A DNA stretch of 17,347 nucleotides from an uncultured Bacteroides sp. (GTDB lineage: Bacteria; Bacteroidota; Bacteroidia; Bacteroidales; Bacteroidaceae): contig CALADS010000086.1 in the NCBI GenBank assembly GCA_937890825.1, positions 1-17,347 on the forward strand. The letters are read 5' to 3'. The translations under genes were made by a program, and so were the position numbers. Of the stretch, positions 1 to 7,776 are shown in pieces. Each line of letters opens with the position of its first letter. Within the stretch, counting starts at the first letter, position 1. Under the pieces are notes generated by a model. That model did not search any database. It was not told the origin of the DNA and saw nothing but the letters and a program-made list of their open reading frames with translations.

Positions 1-71
1 TAGGGCACTGAAAAGTGCCCTTTCGAAGGGGTATGCCCTAAATTGAGTGCTTACGGTTTATATTAATTATA
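1..71 (+). other. Left edge: hairpin and possible tail of an upstream CPS gene
   Basis: An 8-bp perfect stem with a GAAA loop (AGGGCACT / AGTGCCCT, bases 2-21) is followed by only three T, so it could be a weak terminator or a coding coincidence. One frame is open from base 2 to a TGA at 44-46 (ending ...SALSKGYALN), which could be the C-terminus of an upstream gene; another is open from base 4 to a TAA at 64-66. I cannot choose between them. Bases 47-71 are an AT-rich leader for the next gene without a Shine-Dalgarno site, as is usual in Bacteroidales. Confidence 0.3.
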
Positions 72-1604
72 ATGAGAAGTATATTAGTATTAGGCTATTT
101 TGGGTTCAGAACAAATCAATTAGATGGTCAAACGGTAAAAACACGTGATGTTTATCGTTTAATAAAAGAACAGTCTGATTTGAAAGTTGATTTTTTTGAT
201 ACTCAAAATTTTAAATTTTCAAAGTCTTCAATCCTTACAATGTTTTGGAAAGTAGCTAAGAGTAAGACGCTTATCTATTTGCCAGCACAAAACAATCTCA
301 AATTTATATTCCCTATATTATTTTGTTTGTCTTTTTTATTACGAGTCAGAATTCATTACTTCGTTGTTGGTGGATGGCTCAGGGATTTTATAAATTCTCT
401 TCCAATTCATAGATTTATGTTATCACGTATTGGAGGAATTCACGTAGAAACTTGTCGATTAAAAAATGAATTACAGGAATATTATCATTTTGATAATGTG
501 GATCTATTTCCCAATTTCCGTTTTTTTCATTATGATCACGCCAAGGTGGATTCTTCTGTTCTTCGTTTATGTATGATAATTAATGATAAAGGGTTTCAAG
601 GTTTGAATTGGATTCTTAAGTTTGCTGATTATATTCGCAGGAATAAGTTACATAGTGAATATTCAATATTGATTGTTGGTACTCTTTCCGATGATGACAA
701 AATAAGCCTTAGGCAATGTATGGTACGTTTTCCTTTTATTTCGTACAAAGAGATGCAGGACTTAAGTAATATTCATGACGTCATAGTTAATAATGACGTG
801 CTAGTCTTGCCAATGCCTTCAACTATTGAAGATATTGCTACTGTGACACATTATGCGTATTTTTCAGGTATTCCTGTCATTTCGCCAGAGGTTATGCATG
901 CGCAGGATTATATTGTAAATGAGAAATCAGGCCTTATTATACCTTCTGTTAGTGCTTCTGATATTTTGCTCAATAGATTGCTTCAGCTTAAGGAAAACAG
1001 ACATTTTTTACATCGCCTACAATCTGGTGCCTTGTTGAGAAAAGCTAAATGTACTTCTCCTGCATTAAATATATGTAAAGTGTTTAATATTGCGTTTGTT
1101 TCTAGAGTAGAACAAAGTAAAGGTCTTGATACATTGCAAGAAATAGTTTCTATTTTAGAAACTTTAAACCTACATGAAGTAATAAGATTCAATCTTTATG
1201 GTAGTAAAACAGATAATTATTTTGATGATAATTTAAAATCTAGTAATTTAATTTACTATAAAGGTGTGTTGCAGCCGTCTGATGTAATTCCTACACTAAT
1301 GAATAATGATGCGCTAATTTTTCCTACGCATTATGAAGGAGAAGGATGTCCTGGTATACTGGTTGAAGCCTTATCAGCAGGATTACCTATAATTGCTTCT
1401 GATTGGAAATACAATAATGAATTTGTAGAGGATGGTATTAACGGTTTTTTATGTCAAACTTTTAATGCTCAGGCTTATGTTGATGCAATTATTACTCTTT
1501 ATAACGATAGTTTGTTGGCTAATCTTATGTCAAGACAGTCCTACATAAAAAGTTTTGATTTTTCTGTTGATAATGCTTCTAATTTACTTAAGTCAATATT
1601 ATAA
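72..1604 (+). CDS. GT4-family glycosyltransferase with two C-terminal (donor-binding) lobes
   Basis: A probable cytoplasmic retaining glycosyltransferase (GT-B fold, GT4-like) adding one sugar to the lipid-linked CPS repeat unit; donor and acceptor cannot be read. Residues 1-155 look like the acceptor-side N-lobe (MRSILVLGYFG start, VVGGWLRDF at 98-106). Residues 335-510 are a good GT4 C-lobe: AFVSRVEQSKGLDTL at 341-355 and the EX7E motif E424/E432 within YEGEGCPGILVEALSAGLPI. Residues 165-325 look like a second, degenerate C-lobe (KGFQGLNW at 173-180, LPMPSTIEDIATVTHYAYFSGIPVI at 246-270, NEKSGLII) in which the second EX7E glutamate is Tyr261. At 510 residues it is longer than usual for single GT4 enzymes, as expected for N+C'+C. 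Very AT-rich (13 G/C in 181-240), suggesting transfer. No clear promoter; probably internal to the CPS operon. Confidence 0.8.
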   Translation: MRSILVLGYFGFRTNQLDGQTVKTRDVYRLIKEQSDLKVDFFDTQNFKFSKSSILTMFWKVAKSKTLIYLPAQNNLKFIFPILFCLSFLLRVRIHYFVVGGWLRDFINSLPIHRFMLSRIGGIHVETCRLKNELQEYYHFDNVDLFPNFRFFHYDHAKVDSSVLRLCMIINDKGFQGLNWILKFADYIRRNKLHSEYSILIVGTLSDDDKISLRQCMVRFPFISYKEMQDLSNIHDVIVNNDVLVLPMPSTIEDIATVTHYAYFSGIPVISPEVMHAQDYIVNEKSGLIIPSVSASDILLNRLLQLKENRHFLHRLQSGALLRKAKCTSPALNICKVFNIAFVSRVEQSKGLDTLQEIVSILETLNLHEVIRFNLYGSKTDNYFDDNLKSSNLIYYKGVLQPSDVIPTLMNNDALIFPTHYEGEGCPGILVEALSAGLPIIASDWKYNNEFVEDGINGFLCQTFNAQAYVDAIITLYNDSLLANLMSRQSYIKSFDFSVDNASNLLKSIL

Positions 1605-1690
1605 ATATAATATTTAAACCCCTTTTATAAATCTGATTTCGTAATTTATTCTATTGATAGTTTTTTAATAAACTAAACATTTCATTAATT

Positions 1691-2971
1691 ATGCAAAACA
1701 TTAAGATTGCCGTAATCGGTCTCGGTTACGTAGGCTTGCCATTGGCTCGCCTTTTCTCAACAAAGTATCCTACAGTTGGTTTTGACATGAACCAAAATCG
1801 TGTTGATGCACTGATGACTGGTCATGATGCTACCTTGGAAGTGGCAGATGAATTACTGCAAGATGCTATTAATAATCACGGATTTAAGTGTACTACTAGC
1901 TTGGATGATATCCGTGACTGTAACTTTTATGTAGTGGCTGTGCCTACTCCGGTAGATGATAACAACCGTCCAGACTTGCGTCCGCTTTGGGGTGCCAGTG
2001 ATACGGTAGGTAAGGTTATCTCTAAGGGCGATATCGTAGTGTATGAATCTACGGTTTATCCGGGTGTAACCGAAGAAGAATGTTTACCTGTAGTGGAAAA
2101 GGTATCTGGTTTGAAATTCAATGTGGATTTCTATGCCGGTTATTCTCCTGAGCGTATCAATCCGGGTGACAAAGAGCATACCGTAGAAAAGATCAAGAAG
2201 GTAACTTCTGGTTCTACTCCGGAGATTGCTGATATCGTAGATGCTGTTTACAATTCTGTTTTGATTAATGGTACGCACAAGGCTCCGAGCATCAAGGTAG
2301 CTGAAGCTTCTAAGATTATTGAAAACTCTCAGCGTGACGTGAACATTGCATTCATGAACGAGTTGGCCAAGATTTTCAATGCCATGGGTATTGATACCAA
2401 TGATGTGATTGAAGCGGCTGCTTCTAAGTGGAATTTCATCAAGTTGAAACCGGGCTTGGTAGGTGGTCACTGTATCAGTGTAGACCCGTATTACCTGATT
2501 CAGAAAGCGCAAGTGTATGGCGTATTGCCGCGCATCATGTTTGCTGCTCGTCGTTTGAACGATGGTATGGGTGCTTATGTGGCTAACCAGACCATCAAGG
2601 CGATGAACAAGAAGGGTGTGATGGTGAAGGATGCTAAGATCCTGTTGCTGGGTGTTACCTTCAAGGAAAACTGTCCGGATGTTCGTAATACGAAGATTGT
2701 AGATATCTACACTACCTTGCAGGAATATACTTCCAACATTACGGTTTATGATCCGTGGGCAAATGCCGAGCATGTAAAACATGAATACGGTATCGACATC
2801 ACTACTTCCGGTATAGAGGCACTGAAAGGTCAGTTCGATGCAGTTGTGCTAGGGGTTGCTCACAAGGAATTCCTGGATTTGGATATCCGTGGTCTGCTGG
2901 CTAATGAGAACGGTGTGGTATACGATGTGAAGGGTATACTGGATAGAAATATCGTTGACGGAAGACTTTAA
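1691..2971 (+). CDS. tviB: UDP-sugar 6-dehydrogenase, Vi-antigen TviB/VipA type
   Basis: An NAD-dependent cytoplasmic enzyme oxidising a UDP-N-acetylhexosamine at C6 to the uronic acid, supplying a charged sugar for the capsule. The 426 residues match the family length. The Rossmann motif GLGYVG is at 10-15, STVYPGVTEE at 120-129, SPERINPGD at 152-160, the central helix with AEASKIIEN at 204-212, and the catalytic cysteine is C261 in GGHCISVDPYYL. The C-terminal domain carries the FKENCPDVRNTKIVD block typical of the TviB/WbpO/WbpA subgroup, rather than UDP-glucose dehydrogenase. TviB (UDP-GlcNAc to UDP-GlcNAcA) is the closest family I recall; GalNAc or ManNAc substrates remain possible, so the symbol is by family only. 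No epimerase partner is in the window. A strong hairpin follows the stop codon. Confidence 0.9.
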   Translation: MQNIKIAVIGLGYVGLPLARLFSTKYPTVGFDMNQNRVDALMTGHDATLEVADELLQDAINNHGFKCTTSLDDIRDCNFYVVAVPTPVDDNNRPDLRPLWGASDTVGKVISKGDIVVYESTVYPGVTEEECLPVVEKVSGLKFNVDFYAGYSPERINPGDKEHTVEKIKKVTSGSTPEIADIVDAVYNSVLINGTHKAPSIKVAEASKIIENSQRDVNIAFMNELAKIFNAMGIDTNDVIEAAASKWNFIKLKPGLVGGHCISVDPYYLIQKAQVYGVLPRIMFAARRLNDGMGAYVANQTIKAMNKKGVMVKDAKILLLGVTFKENCPDVRNTKIVDIYTTLQEYTSNITVYDPWANAEHVKHEYGIDITTSGIEALKGQFDAVVLGVAHKEFLDLDIRGLLANENGVVYDVKGILDRNIVDGRL

Positions 2972-2985
2972 TCTCTTTTTTGTGA

Positions 2986-3037
2986 ATGGGTTTATCTGTT
3001 CTCTTTTTAGGGAACAGATAAACCATCTTTCTTCTTT
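2986..3037 (+). terminator. Intrinsic-terminator-like hairpin inside the CPS operon
   Basis: A 13-bp perfect stem pairs 2989-3001 with 3012-3024. It extends inward by a T-G and a C-G pair and outward past one bulged G by T-A and A-T, around a loop of T-rich sequence (3004-3009). It is followed at once by TCTTTCTTCTTT (3026-3037). It fills the gap between the dehydrogenase stop and the next start at 3040, so any terminated transcript would lose the downstream genes. The T-rich tail is also the translation leader of the next gene. Confidence 0.7.
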
Positions 3038-3039
3038 CG

Positions 3040-3843
3040 ATGACTGTAGGGGTGTTGATGTCTGTTTATGCTAAGGTGCGGCCGGATGAATTGAGCCGTT
3101 CTATTCAGAGCATTTTAAATCAGACGTATGCCGACTTCCAATTTTTTATTGGTTTGGATGGTCCTATTGGTGATGCGCTAGAAAGCGTATTGGCTCAGTA
3201 TGCTTATGATAATCGATTGGTGATTGTTCGTTTTGAAAGGAATCGTGGACTGGCAGCAGTGCTCAATGATTTGATAATGATGTCAACTCACAGTGCTTTG
3301 CTGGCTAGAATGGATGCTGATGATAGGGCTTTGCCTAACCGTCTAGAACGTCAGGTTTCCTTTCTTTCTGTGCATCCCGAAGTGGATGTGTTGGGCAGTG
3401 CCGTAGAAGAAATAGATGAGCAGCAACATAGTTTAGGAATCAGTCATTACCCGGCTTCTTCCGAGGAGTGTTTCCGATGGTTTGCGAAGTGGAATCCAGT
3501 AGTGCATTCAGCTGTCATGTTTCGCAGACGTTTTTTTGAAAAAGCCGGATACTATGATGAATCATACTTACGTCATCAAGATACGATGTTATGGGTAAAG
3601 GGCTTTCGGTCGGGCTGTGTCTTTGCCAATATGCAGGAGGTGCTTATGCAAGTTACTACTACGACCGATCTGTTCAAGTATCGTTTAGGCGGATTTCGCT
3701 TGGCTTGGAAATCATTTAAGGATAGAATCAGGATTAATCGTCAGTTGGGCTACGGATTAGGTGCTTATGTGTATGCCTTTCAAATGTTCATTGCGATGAT
3801 TCATCCGGCATGGTTTAGAACATTTGCTATCAAAGGAAGGTAG
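3040..3843 (+). CDS. GT2-family glycosyltransferase
   Basis: An inverting GT-A glycosyltransferase, probably cytoplasmic, for one linkage of the CPS repeat unit; specificity unknown. The N-terminal beta strand VGVLMSVYAKVRPDELSRSI (3-22) is the nucleotide-binding start of GT2 enzymes, followed by SILNQTY (24-30). The metal-binding DXD is MDADDRALPNRLERQ (D92-D95). The acceptor-side region has HSAVMFRR (156-163) and, where many GT2 enzymes have an ED pair for the catalytic base, HQDTMLWVKGF (Q180, D181). There are no clear membrane helices, only a mildly hydrophobic C-terminus (YAFQMFIAMIHPAW). The 267 residues are normal for the family. It starts three bases after the T-rich tail of the hairpin at 2986-3037, and is followed by another GT2 gene after 27 bases. 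Confidence 0.88.
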   Translation: MTVGVLMSVYAKVRPDELSRSIQSILNQTYADFQFFIGLDGPIGDALESVLAQYAYDNRLVIVRFERNRGLAAVLNDLIMMSTHSALLARMDADDRALPNRLERQVSFLSVHPEVDVLGSAVEEIDEQQHSLGISHYPASSEECFRWFAKWNPVVHSAVMFRRRFFEKAGYYDESYLRHQDTMLWVKGFRSGCVFANMQEVLMQVTTTTDLFKYRLGGFRLAWKSFKDRIRINRQLGYGLGAYVYAFQMFIAMIHPAWFRTFAIKGR

Positions 3844-3870
3844 TATTTCTTTAAAATAATATCAATTTAT

Positions 3871-4860
3871 ATGTTATCAGTAATTTGTCCGATATACAAC
3901 GAAGAGAAGTATATTGCTAATTGTATTGAATCCATTCTTTTACAGGATTATCCGAAGGATGATTTGGAAGTGTTGTTTGTGGATGGTATGAGTAAAGACC
4001 GCACACGGGAAATCGTTGCGGAATATACTCGGAAGTATCCGTTTATTCGGTTGATTGATAATCCAGAAAAGATTGTGCCGTATGCTATGAACTACGGTAT
4101 CAGGGCTTCGAAAGGGGAGGTGATTATCCGATTGGATGCACACGCCACGTATGAAAAGAATTATTTCTCCGCTTTGGTAAGACGTTTGAACGAGCTGGGT
4201 GCAGACAATGTGGGTTCTGTGTGCAAGACGGATGTATTGAATAAAATGCCAAAGACACTGGCCATCCGTGAAGTGTTGAGTAATAAGTTTGGGGTGGGCA
4301 ACTCGGTGTTCCGCACGGGTATTGATAAGGTGATGGAAGTAGATACCGTGCCTTTTGGTTGCTGGCGCAGAGATGTATTTGATAAATACGGATTGTATGA
4401 TTTACGGTTGGTGCGTAATCAGGATATAGAATTGAACAAGCGTATTTTGCGAGGTGGGGGTAAAATCTTCATTGTACCTGATACATATTGTACGTATTTG
4501 GCTCGTGAAACTTTTAAAGGTTTAGCTAAAAATAACTACGGTAATGGTAAGTGGAATATATTAACGGTACATTATACCAAGCAGGTAAATTCGCTGTCTA
4601 TCAGACATTTTATCCCGCTTGCTTTTGTACTCTCGCTTATTTTGCCGGTGATTGCATCTATTTTCTACTTGCCTTTAATCGCATTGGCTGCTTTATCGCT
4701 GATTGCTTATGTATTGTTGTTGGGCTTGATAAGCATCAAATTGTCGTTCTCTAAGAAGCTGAATTTCTTTTATCTCTTGGCTAGTTTCCTAGTGTTGCAT
4801 CTTTCTTATGGATGGGGATCACTCGTAGGAATCTGCAAGGTGTTGTTTCATCTGAAGTAA
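3871..4860 (+). CDS. Membrane-anchored GT2 glycosyltransferase, ExoA-like
   Basis: A GT2 glycosyltransferase resembling the succinoglycan ExoA group, acting at the inner face of the cytoplasmic membrane on the undecaprenyl-linked repeat unit. The N-terminal strand is MLSVICPIYNEEKYIANCIE (1-20) with QDYPKDDLEVLFVDGMSKDRT after it. The metal site is the D-X-H form, RLDAHATY (D89, H91), typical of this subgroup. The catalytic-base region is RNQDIELNKRILRGGGKIF (182-200). Residues 246-322 hold about three hydrophobic segments (roughly 247-268, 268-289, 298-321), so the catalytic domain is tethered by its C-terminus. The 329 residues are normal for the type. Its GC content is low (23 of 60 in 4561-4620) compared with the genes from 5189 on. 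The next ORF starts seven bases after its stop. Confidence 0.88.
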   Translation: MLSVICPIYNEEKYIANCIESILLQDYPKDDLEVLFVDGMSKDRTREIVAEYTRKYPFIRLIDNPEKIVPYAMNYGIRASKGEVIIRLDAHATYEKNYFSALVRRLNELGADNVGSVCKTDVLNKMPKTLAIREVLSNKFGVGNSVFRTGIDKVMEVDTVPFGCWRRDVFDKYGLYDLRLVRNQDIELNKRILRGGGKIFIVPDTYCTYLARETFKGLAKNNYGNGKWNILTVHYTKQVNSLSIRHFIPLAFVLSLILPVIASIFYLPLIALAALSLIAYVLLLGLISIKLSFSKKLNFFYLLASFLVLHLSYGWGSLVGICKVLFHLK

Positions 4861-4867
4861 AAGTAGT

Positions 4868-5152
4868 ATGTTAATCATCTATCTGACAGAAAAGGGGTAT
4901 TCAGTATCTTCTCCGCAGAAGATTTCAACTAGGTTGTTTGAACAAGTAGGAAACACTGTGGTAGAAGTAGTATGTACTCCTCCATCCAAAAAGTCTATTT
5001 CTACTATTGCAAATGAAGTTTGTGAATTCATGACTACTTTTATGCCTACAGGTATGGAAGTAAGGACTTCTCAGGTTGTATTGCAACAAAGTACATGTTC
5101 TGATTTAAATGGAACTTATGTAAATAGTTTCCAATTTCAAGTTTATATATAA
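4868..5152 (+). CDS. Small hypothetical protein in the CPS operon
   Basis: A 94-residue ORF I do not recognise. It starts seven bases after the upstream glycosyltransferase stop and ends 36 bases before the sugar-transferase start, so it fits the operon spacing. Its base composition matches the AT-rich upstream genes, not the GC-rich downstream ones. The sequence is mixed alpha/beta with a hydrophobic MLIIYL start, Cys36, Cys52 and Cys77 scattered, and a beta-like, Gln/Thr/Ser-rich second half (SQVVLQQSTCSDLNGTYVNS). There is no signal peptide, membrane helix or known motif. The C-terminal half faintly resembles small phage tail-completion proteins, but that is an impression only. It could be a remnant of a replaced gene. 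Moderately sure it is expressed, unsure of any role. Confidence 0.5.
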   Translation: MLIIYLTEKGYSVSSPQKISTRLFEQVGNTVVEVVCTPPSKKSISTIANEVCEFMTTFMPTGMEVRTSQVVLQQSTCSDLNGTYVNSFQFQVYI

Positions 5153-5188
5153 ATTCCTTTTTTCTAAGGTATAATCAATCAATAAATC

Positions 5189-5842
5189 ATGCTAATCAAA
5201 TGGATTTTCGACCGGGCGGCGGCGCTGTTCGGTCTGCTCTTGTTGTGGCCTGTGTTACTCATCGTGGCCATACTGGTGAAGGTAAAAATGCCGGGCGGTC
5301 CTGCTTTCTTTGTGCAAAAGCGGGTGGGGAAGGGCGGCAAGCTGTTCAAGTGTCATAAGTTCCGCACCATGACGGTGAATCACAACGGGTCTACCGTGTC
5401 GGTGGCGGGCGACAGCCGCATCACGCCCTTTGGCGCCACGCTGCGCCACTATAAGCTGGACGAGCTGCCGGGCCTCTGGGATGTGCTCATCGGAAACATG
5501 AGCTTCGTGGGGCCGCGTCCCGATGTGCCGGGCTATGCGGATAAGCTGCAGGGCGACGACCGCGATGTGCTGAAACTGCGTCCGGGCATCACGGGGCCGG
5601 CTACGCTGAAGTACCGCCTGGAGGATGAAATGATTTCGGAATATGTGACAAAGAAACAGGCGGCGGGCGACAAACGACCCATGCAGGAGATTGCTACAGA
5701 GTATAACGATACGGTGATTTATCCGGACAAAGTGCGGCTGAATTGCTACTACTATCGTCACTACAGCTTTATCAAGGATATTGAAATGATTTTTGCCACG
5801 GTGCTGGGCTTCAAAGTGAAGTTTGCAGGCGAAGAAGTGTAA
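5189..5842 (+). CDS. Undecaprenyl-phosphate sugar phosphotransferase (PglC-type initiating enzyme)
   Basis: Transfers a phospho-sugar from a UDP-sugar to undecaprenyl phosphate, the first membrane step of repeat-unit assembly. At 217 residues it is a minimal monotopic phosphoglycosyl transferase without the extra membrane domain of WbaP/WcaJ. Residues 5-32 form the re-entrant membrane helix with the helix-breaking Pro21 (LLWPVLL). Family blocks follow in order: FFVQKRVGKGGKLFKCHKF (40-58), KFRTM (57-61), the catalytic Asp-Glu pair D91-E92 in KLDELPGLWDVLIGNMSF, and VGPRPD (107-112), then LRPGITGPATLKYR (130-143). Directly followed by an aminotransferase, as in the bacillosamine pathway, which suggests a 4-amino-4,6-dideoxy or diamino first sugar (inference). 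GC content rises sharply here: 41 of 60 in 5401-5460. Confidence 0.93.
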   Translation: MLIKWIFDRAAALFGLLLLWPVLLIVAILVKVKMPGGPAFFVQKRVGKGGKLFKCHKFRTMTVNHNGSTVSVAGDSRITPFGATLRHYKLDELPGLWDVLIGNMSFVGPRPDVPGYADKLQGDDRDVLKLRPGITGPATLKYRLEDEMISEYVTKKQAAGDKRPMQEIATEYNDTVIYPDKVRLNCYYYRHYSFIKDIEMIFATVLGFKVKFAGEEV

Positions 5843-5907
5843 ATCATGTTCGGTCTGCGTCTGTTTGTATCGTATTGAATACAGGAATTTTAAAATAGTA
5901 TATTTTA

Positions 5908-7185
5908 ATGGAGGAAAGAAAAACAATCTACCTCTGTCTGGCGCATATGTCGGAAGAGGGATGGGAACAGAAGTATGTAAAGGAGGCGTTCGACACCAAT
6001 TGGGTGGTGCCGATGGGCCCCAATGTGAATGCCTTTGAGCAGGATTTGTCGAACTTTGCCAACGGATGCAGCGACGGTTCGCAGCTGGACCGCACCGTGG
6101 TGTGTCTGTCGGCGGGTACGGCGGCGGTGCACCTGGCGCTGATTGGCTGCGGTGTGCAGGCGGGCGACGAGGTGCTGGTGCAGAGCTTCACGTTCTGTGC
6201 ATCGTCGCACCCCATCACGTATCTGGGGGCCAAGCCGGTGTTTGTGGGCTCGGAAGCCGAGACGTGGAACATGGATCCGGTGCTGCTCGAAAAGGCGATT
6301 CTGGATCGCAAGGCGGTGACGGGCCGCTATCCCAAGGCCATCGTGCCGGTGGCGCTCTACGGTATGCCGTATCACATCGACCGCATCATGGCCATTGCCG
6401 ATAAGTATGGCATTCCGGTGGTGGAAGATGCGGCCGAGGGCATGGGTTCGCGCTTCAATGGTCAGGTGCTGGGTACCTTCGGCAAGTACGGGGTGCTCTC
6501 GTTCAACGGCAACAAGATGATTACCACTTCGGGCGGCGGGGCGCTGATCTGCCGCAGCAAGGAGGATGCCAACGAGGTGATGTGGTATGCCACGCAGGCG
6601 CGTGATGCGTATCCGTATTACCAGCACACGGCCATCGGCTATAACTACCGCATGAGCAATGTGTGTGCAGGTATCGGACGCGGACAGATGACGGTGCTCC
6701 GCGACCACATAGCGCACCACAAGCATGTGCAGGCGCTCTACGAGGAACTGCTGAAAGACGTGCCGGGCGTACACTTGCACTGCCAGCCGGCCGACGGACG
6801 TTTCGATGCCAACTTCTGGCTGTGTGCGGCTACGCTGGATGCCGACGTGCGCATTCAGGGGCAGGAGCATGCCTACAAGGAGGTGATAAAGACGGCGGTA
6901 GGCGGAGCTGCGGGCGTGATTCATGCCGTAGACTGTGCCACTACCGACTGCCAGCCCAACGAGAATGTAGAGGCGCTGCGGGTGTTTATGCTCTCTAAGA
7001 AGGTGGAATGCCGTCCGGTGTGGAAGCCGATGCATAAGCAGCCGGTGTACCAGGGGGCTCCGGTGTATACCAACGGGGTAGAGGAAGAGCTCTTCAAGGT
7101 GGGCTTCTGTCTGCCGGCAGGGCCGTATGTCACCGACGAGGATGTGTATTATATCGTGAATTGTATCAAGGAAGCCATTGTATGA
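5908..7185 (+). CDS. DegT/DnrJ/EryC1/StrS-family sugar aminotransferase
   Basis: A PLP-dependent enzyme converting a nucleotide-linked 4-keto (or 3-keto) sugar into the amino sugar with glutamate as donor; cytoplasmic, PglE/ArnB-like. Family blocks: SAGTAAVHLAL (68-78), VQSFTFCASSHPITYLGAKP (91-110), the PLP-ring aspartate in VVEDAAEGMGS (D174), and the Schiff-base lysine K203 in SFNGNKMITTSGGG. RMSNVCAGIGRGQM follows, as expected. The start MEERKTIYLCLAHMS was preferred because IYLCLAHMS is the family's usual N-terminus; Met14 would remove it. An AT palindrome, TTAAAATA-GTA-TATTTTAA (5890-5908), abuts the start codon. The stop overlaps the next start by ATGA. Pairing with the upstream phosphotransferase suggests it makes the first sugar, but the needed dehydratase is not in the window. 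Confidence 0.92.
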   Translation: MEERKTIYLCLAHMSEEGWEQKYVKEAFDTNWVVPMGPNVNAFEQDLSNFANGCSDGSQLDRTVVCLSAGTAAVHLALIGCGVQAGDEVLVQSFTFCASSHPITYLGAKPVFVGSEAETWNMDPVLLEKAILDRKAVTGRYPKAIVPVALYGMPYHIDRIMAIADKYGIPVVEDAAEGMGSRFNGQVLGTFGKYGVLSFNGNKMITTSGGGALICRSKEDANEVMWYATQARDAYPYYQHTAIGYNYRMSNVCAGIGRGQMTVLRDHIAHHKHVQALYEELLKDVPGVHLHCQPADGRFDANFWLCAATLDADVRIQGQEHAYKEVIKTAVGGAAGVIHAVDCATTDCQPNENVEALRVFMLSKKVECRPVWKPMHKQPVYQGAPVYTNGVEEELFKVGFCLPAGPYVTDEDVYYIVNCIKEAIV

Positions 7186-7685
7186 AGATAGAAGATTTAA
7201 AAAAGGCTATGGATCAGGATGTGACGGATGTGGATAGTGTGCTGAAGACTATCGGATGCGAGGATTCGTCGGAGATTTTCAAGGGGGCGGTGTTTCACCT
7301 GATGAATTGTAACACGTCTTTTGCTCCGAAGGTGTTTGAGGTAAATATTTACAACGGCGACTGCTACCTGGAGCAGCGTAACCGGGAGGCTGACCTGAAG
7401 AGGGTGCAGGAGTATAAACCGAAGGAGCGGCGGCTGAATATGCTGCTGAAGGATGTGGCGATTACGGATGCTTGCCTGGCATTGCTGGAGACGGTGATTT
7501 CGCCCATCGACCTGGCCATGGTGGCGATAGACATCGTGAAGCTGGGCGGACTGCCGGAGGAGTGGCTGAAGAAGGAGGATTACTTGCAGCGGCTCATCGA
7601 CTTGCTGGGCGACCGGGCGTTGACCAAGGGGATGACGGTGGAGAATGTGCGGATTCACATCCGTCACCTGGAGCAGTTGGGCTAG
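7182..7685 (+). CDS. Hypothetical protein, last gene of the CPS operon
   Basis: A 167-residue protein I do not recognise. The start at 7182 (MKIEDLKKAMD) makes a four-base ATGA overlap with the aminotransferase, implying translational coupling; an in-frame ATG at 7161 would lie inside the upstream gene and is less likely. It is predicted soluble, with an acidic, helical N-terminus, a central beta-like segment (APKVFEVNIYNGDCYLEQ) and a helical second half rich in Leu (ACLALLETVISPIDLAMVAI; DYLQRLIDLLGDRALTKGM). No signal peptide, membrane helix or catalytic motif is seen. It is GC-rich like its upstream neighbours and closes the operon before two hairpins. I compared it from memory with UpxZ antitermination inhibitors, which are similar in size and CPS-linked, but saw no convincing motif match. 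Confidence 0.75.
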   Translation: MKIEDLKKAMDQDVTDVDSVLKTIGCEDSSEIFKGAVFHLMNCNTSFAPKVFEVNIYNGDCYLEQRNREADLKRVQEYKPKERRLNMLLKDVAITDACLALLETVISPIDLAMVAIDIVKLGGLPEEWLKKEDYLQRLIDLLGDRALTKGMTVENVRIHIRHLEQLG

Positions 7686-7698
7686 GCGGAGAAGATGC

Positions 7699-7773
7699 TC
7701 TTCCGGCGAGGCTGCCGGAAGACACCACAGCGGGCGTATGCAGCCGGTAAGGGGTTGCATGCGTCCGCTGTTT
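7699..7773 (+). terminator. Tandem hairpins closing the CPS operon
   Basis: Two stems lie in the 91-base gap between convergent genes. The first pairs TCTTCCGGC (7699-7707) with GCCGGAAGA (7714-7722) over a six-base loop. The second pairs 7727-7742 with 7756-7771 over 16 positions, with its two non-Watson-Crick positions being G-U wobbles on the plus-strand RNA but A-C mismatches on the minus strand. That, and the TTT at 7771-7773, points to a plus-strand terminator. The T tract is short, so efficiency is uncertain. Confidence 0.55.
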
Positions 7774-7776
7774 GGG

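Noticed and set aside
5905..7035. A 376-codon antisense ORF opposite the aminotransferase gene
   Set aside because: It is His/Arg-rich with no motif; a shadow caused by GC-rich codons of a clear DegT-family gene.
7182..7685. Assignment of the last CPS gene as UpxZ
   Set aside because: Size and context fit but no shared motif could be seen, and UpxZ normally lies at the start of CPS operons.
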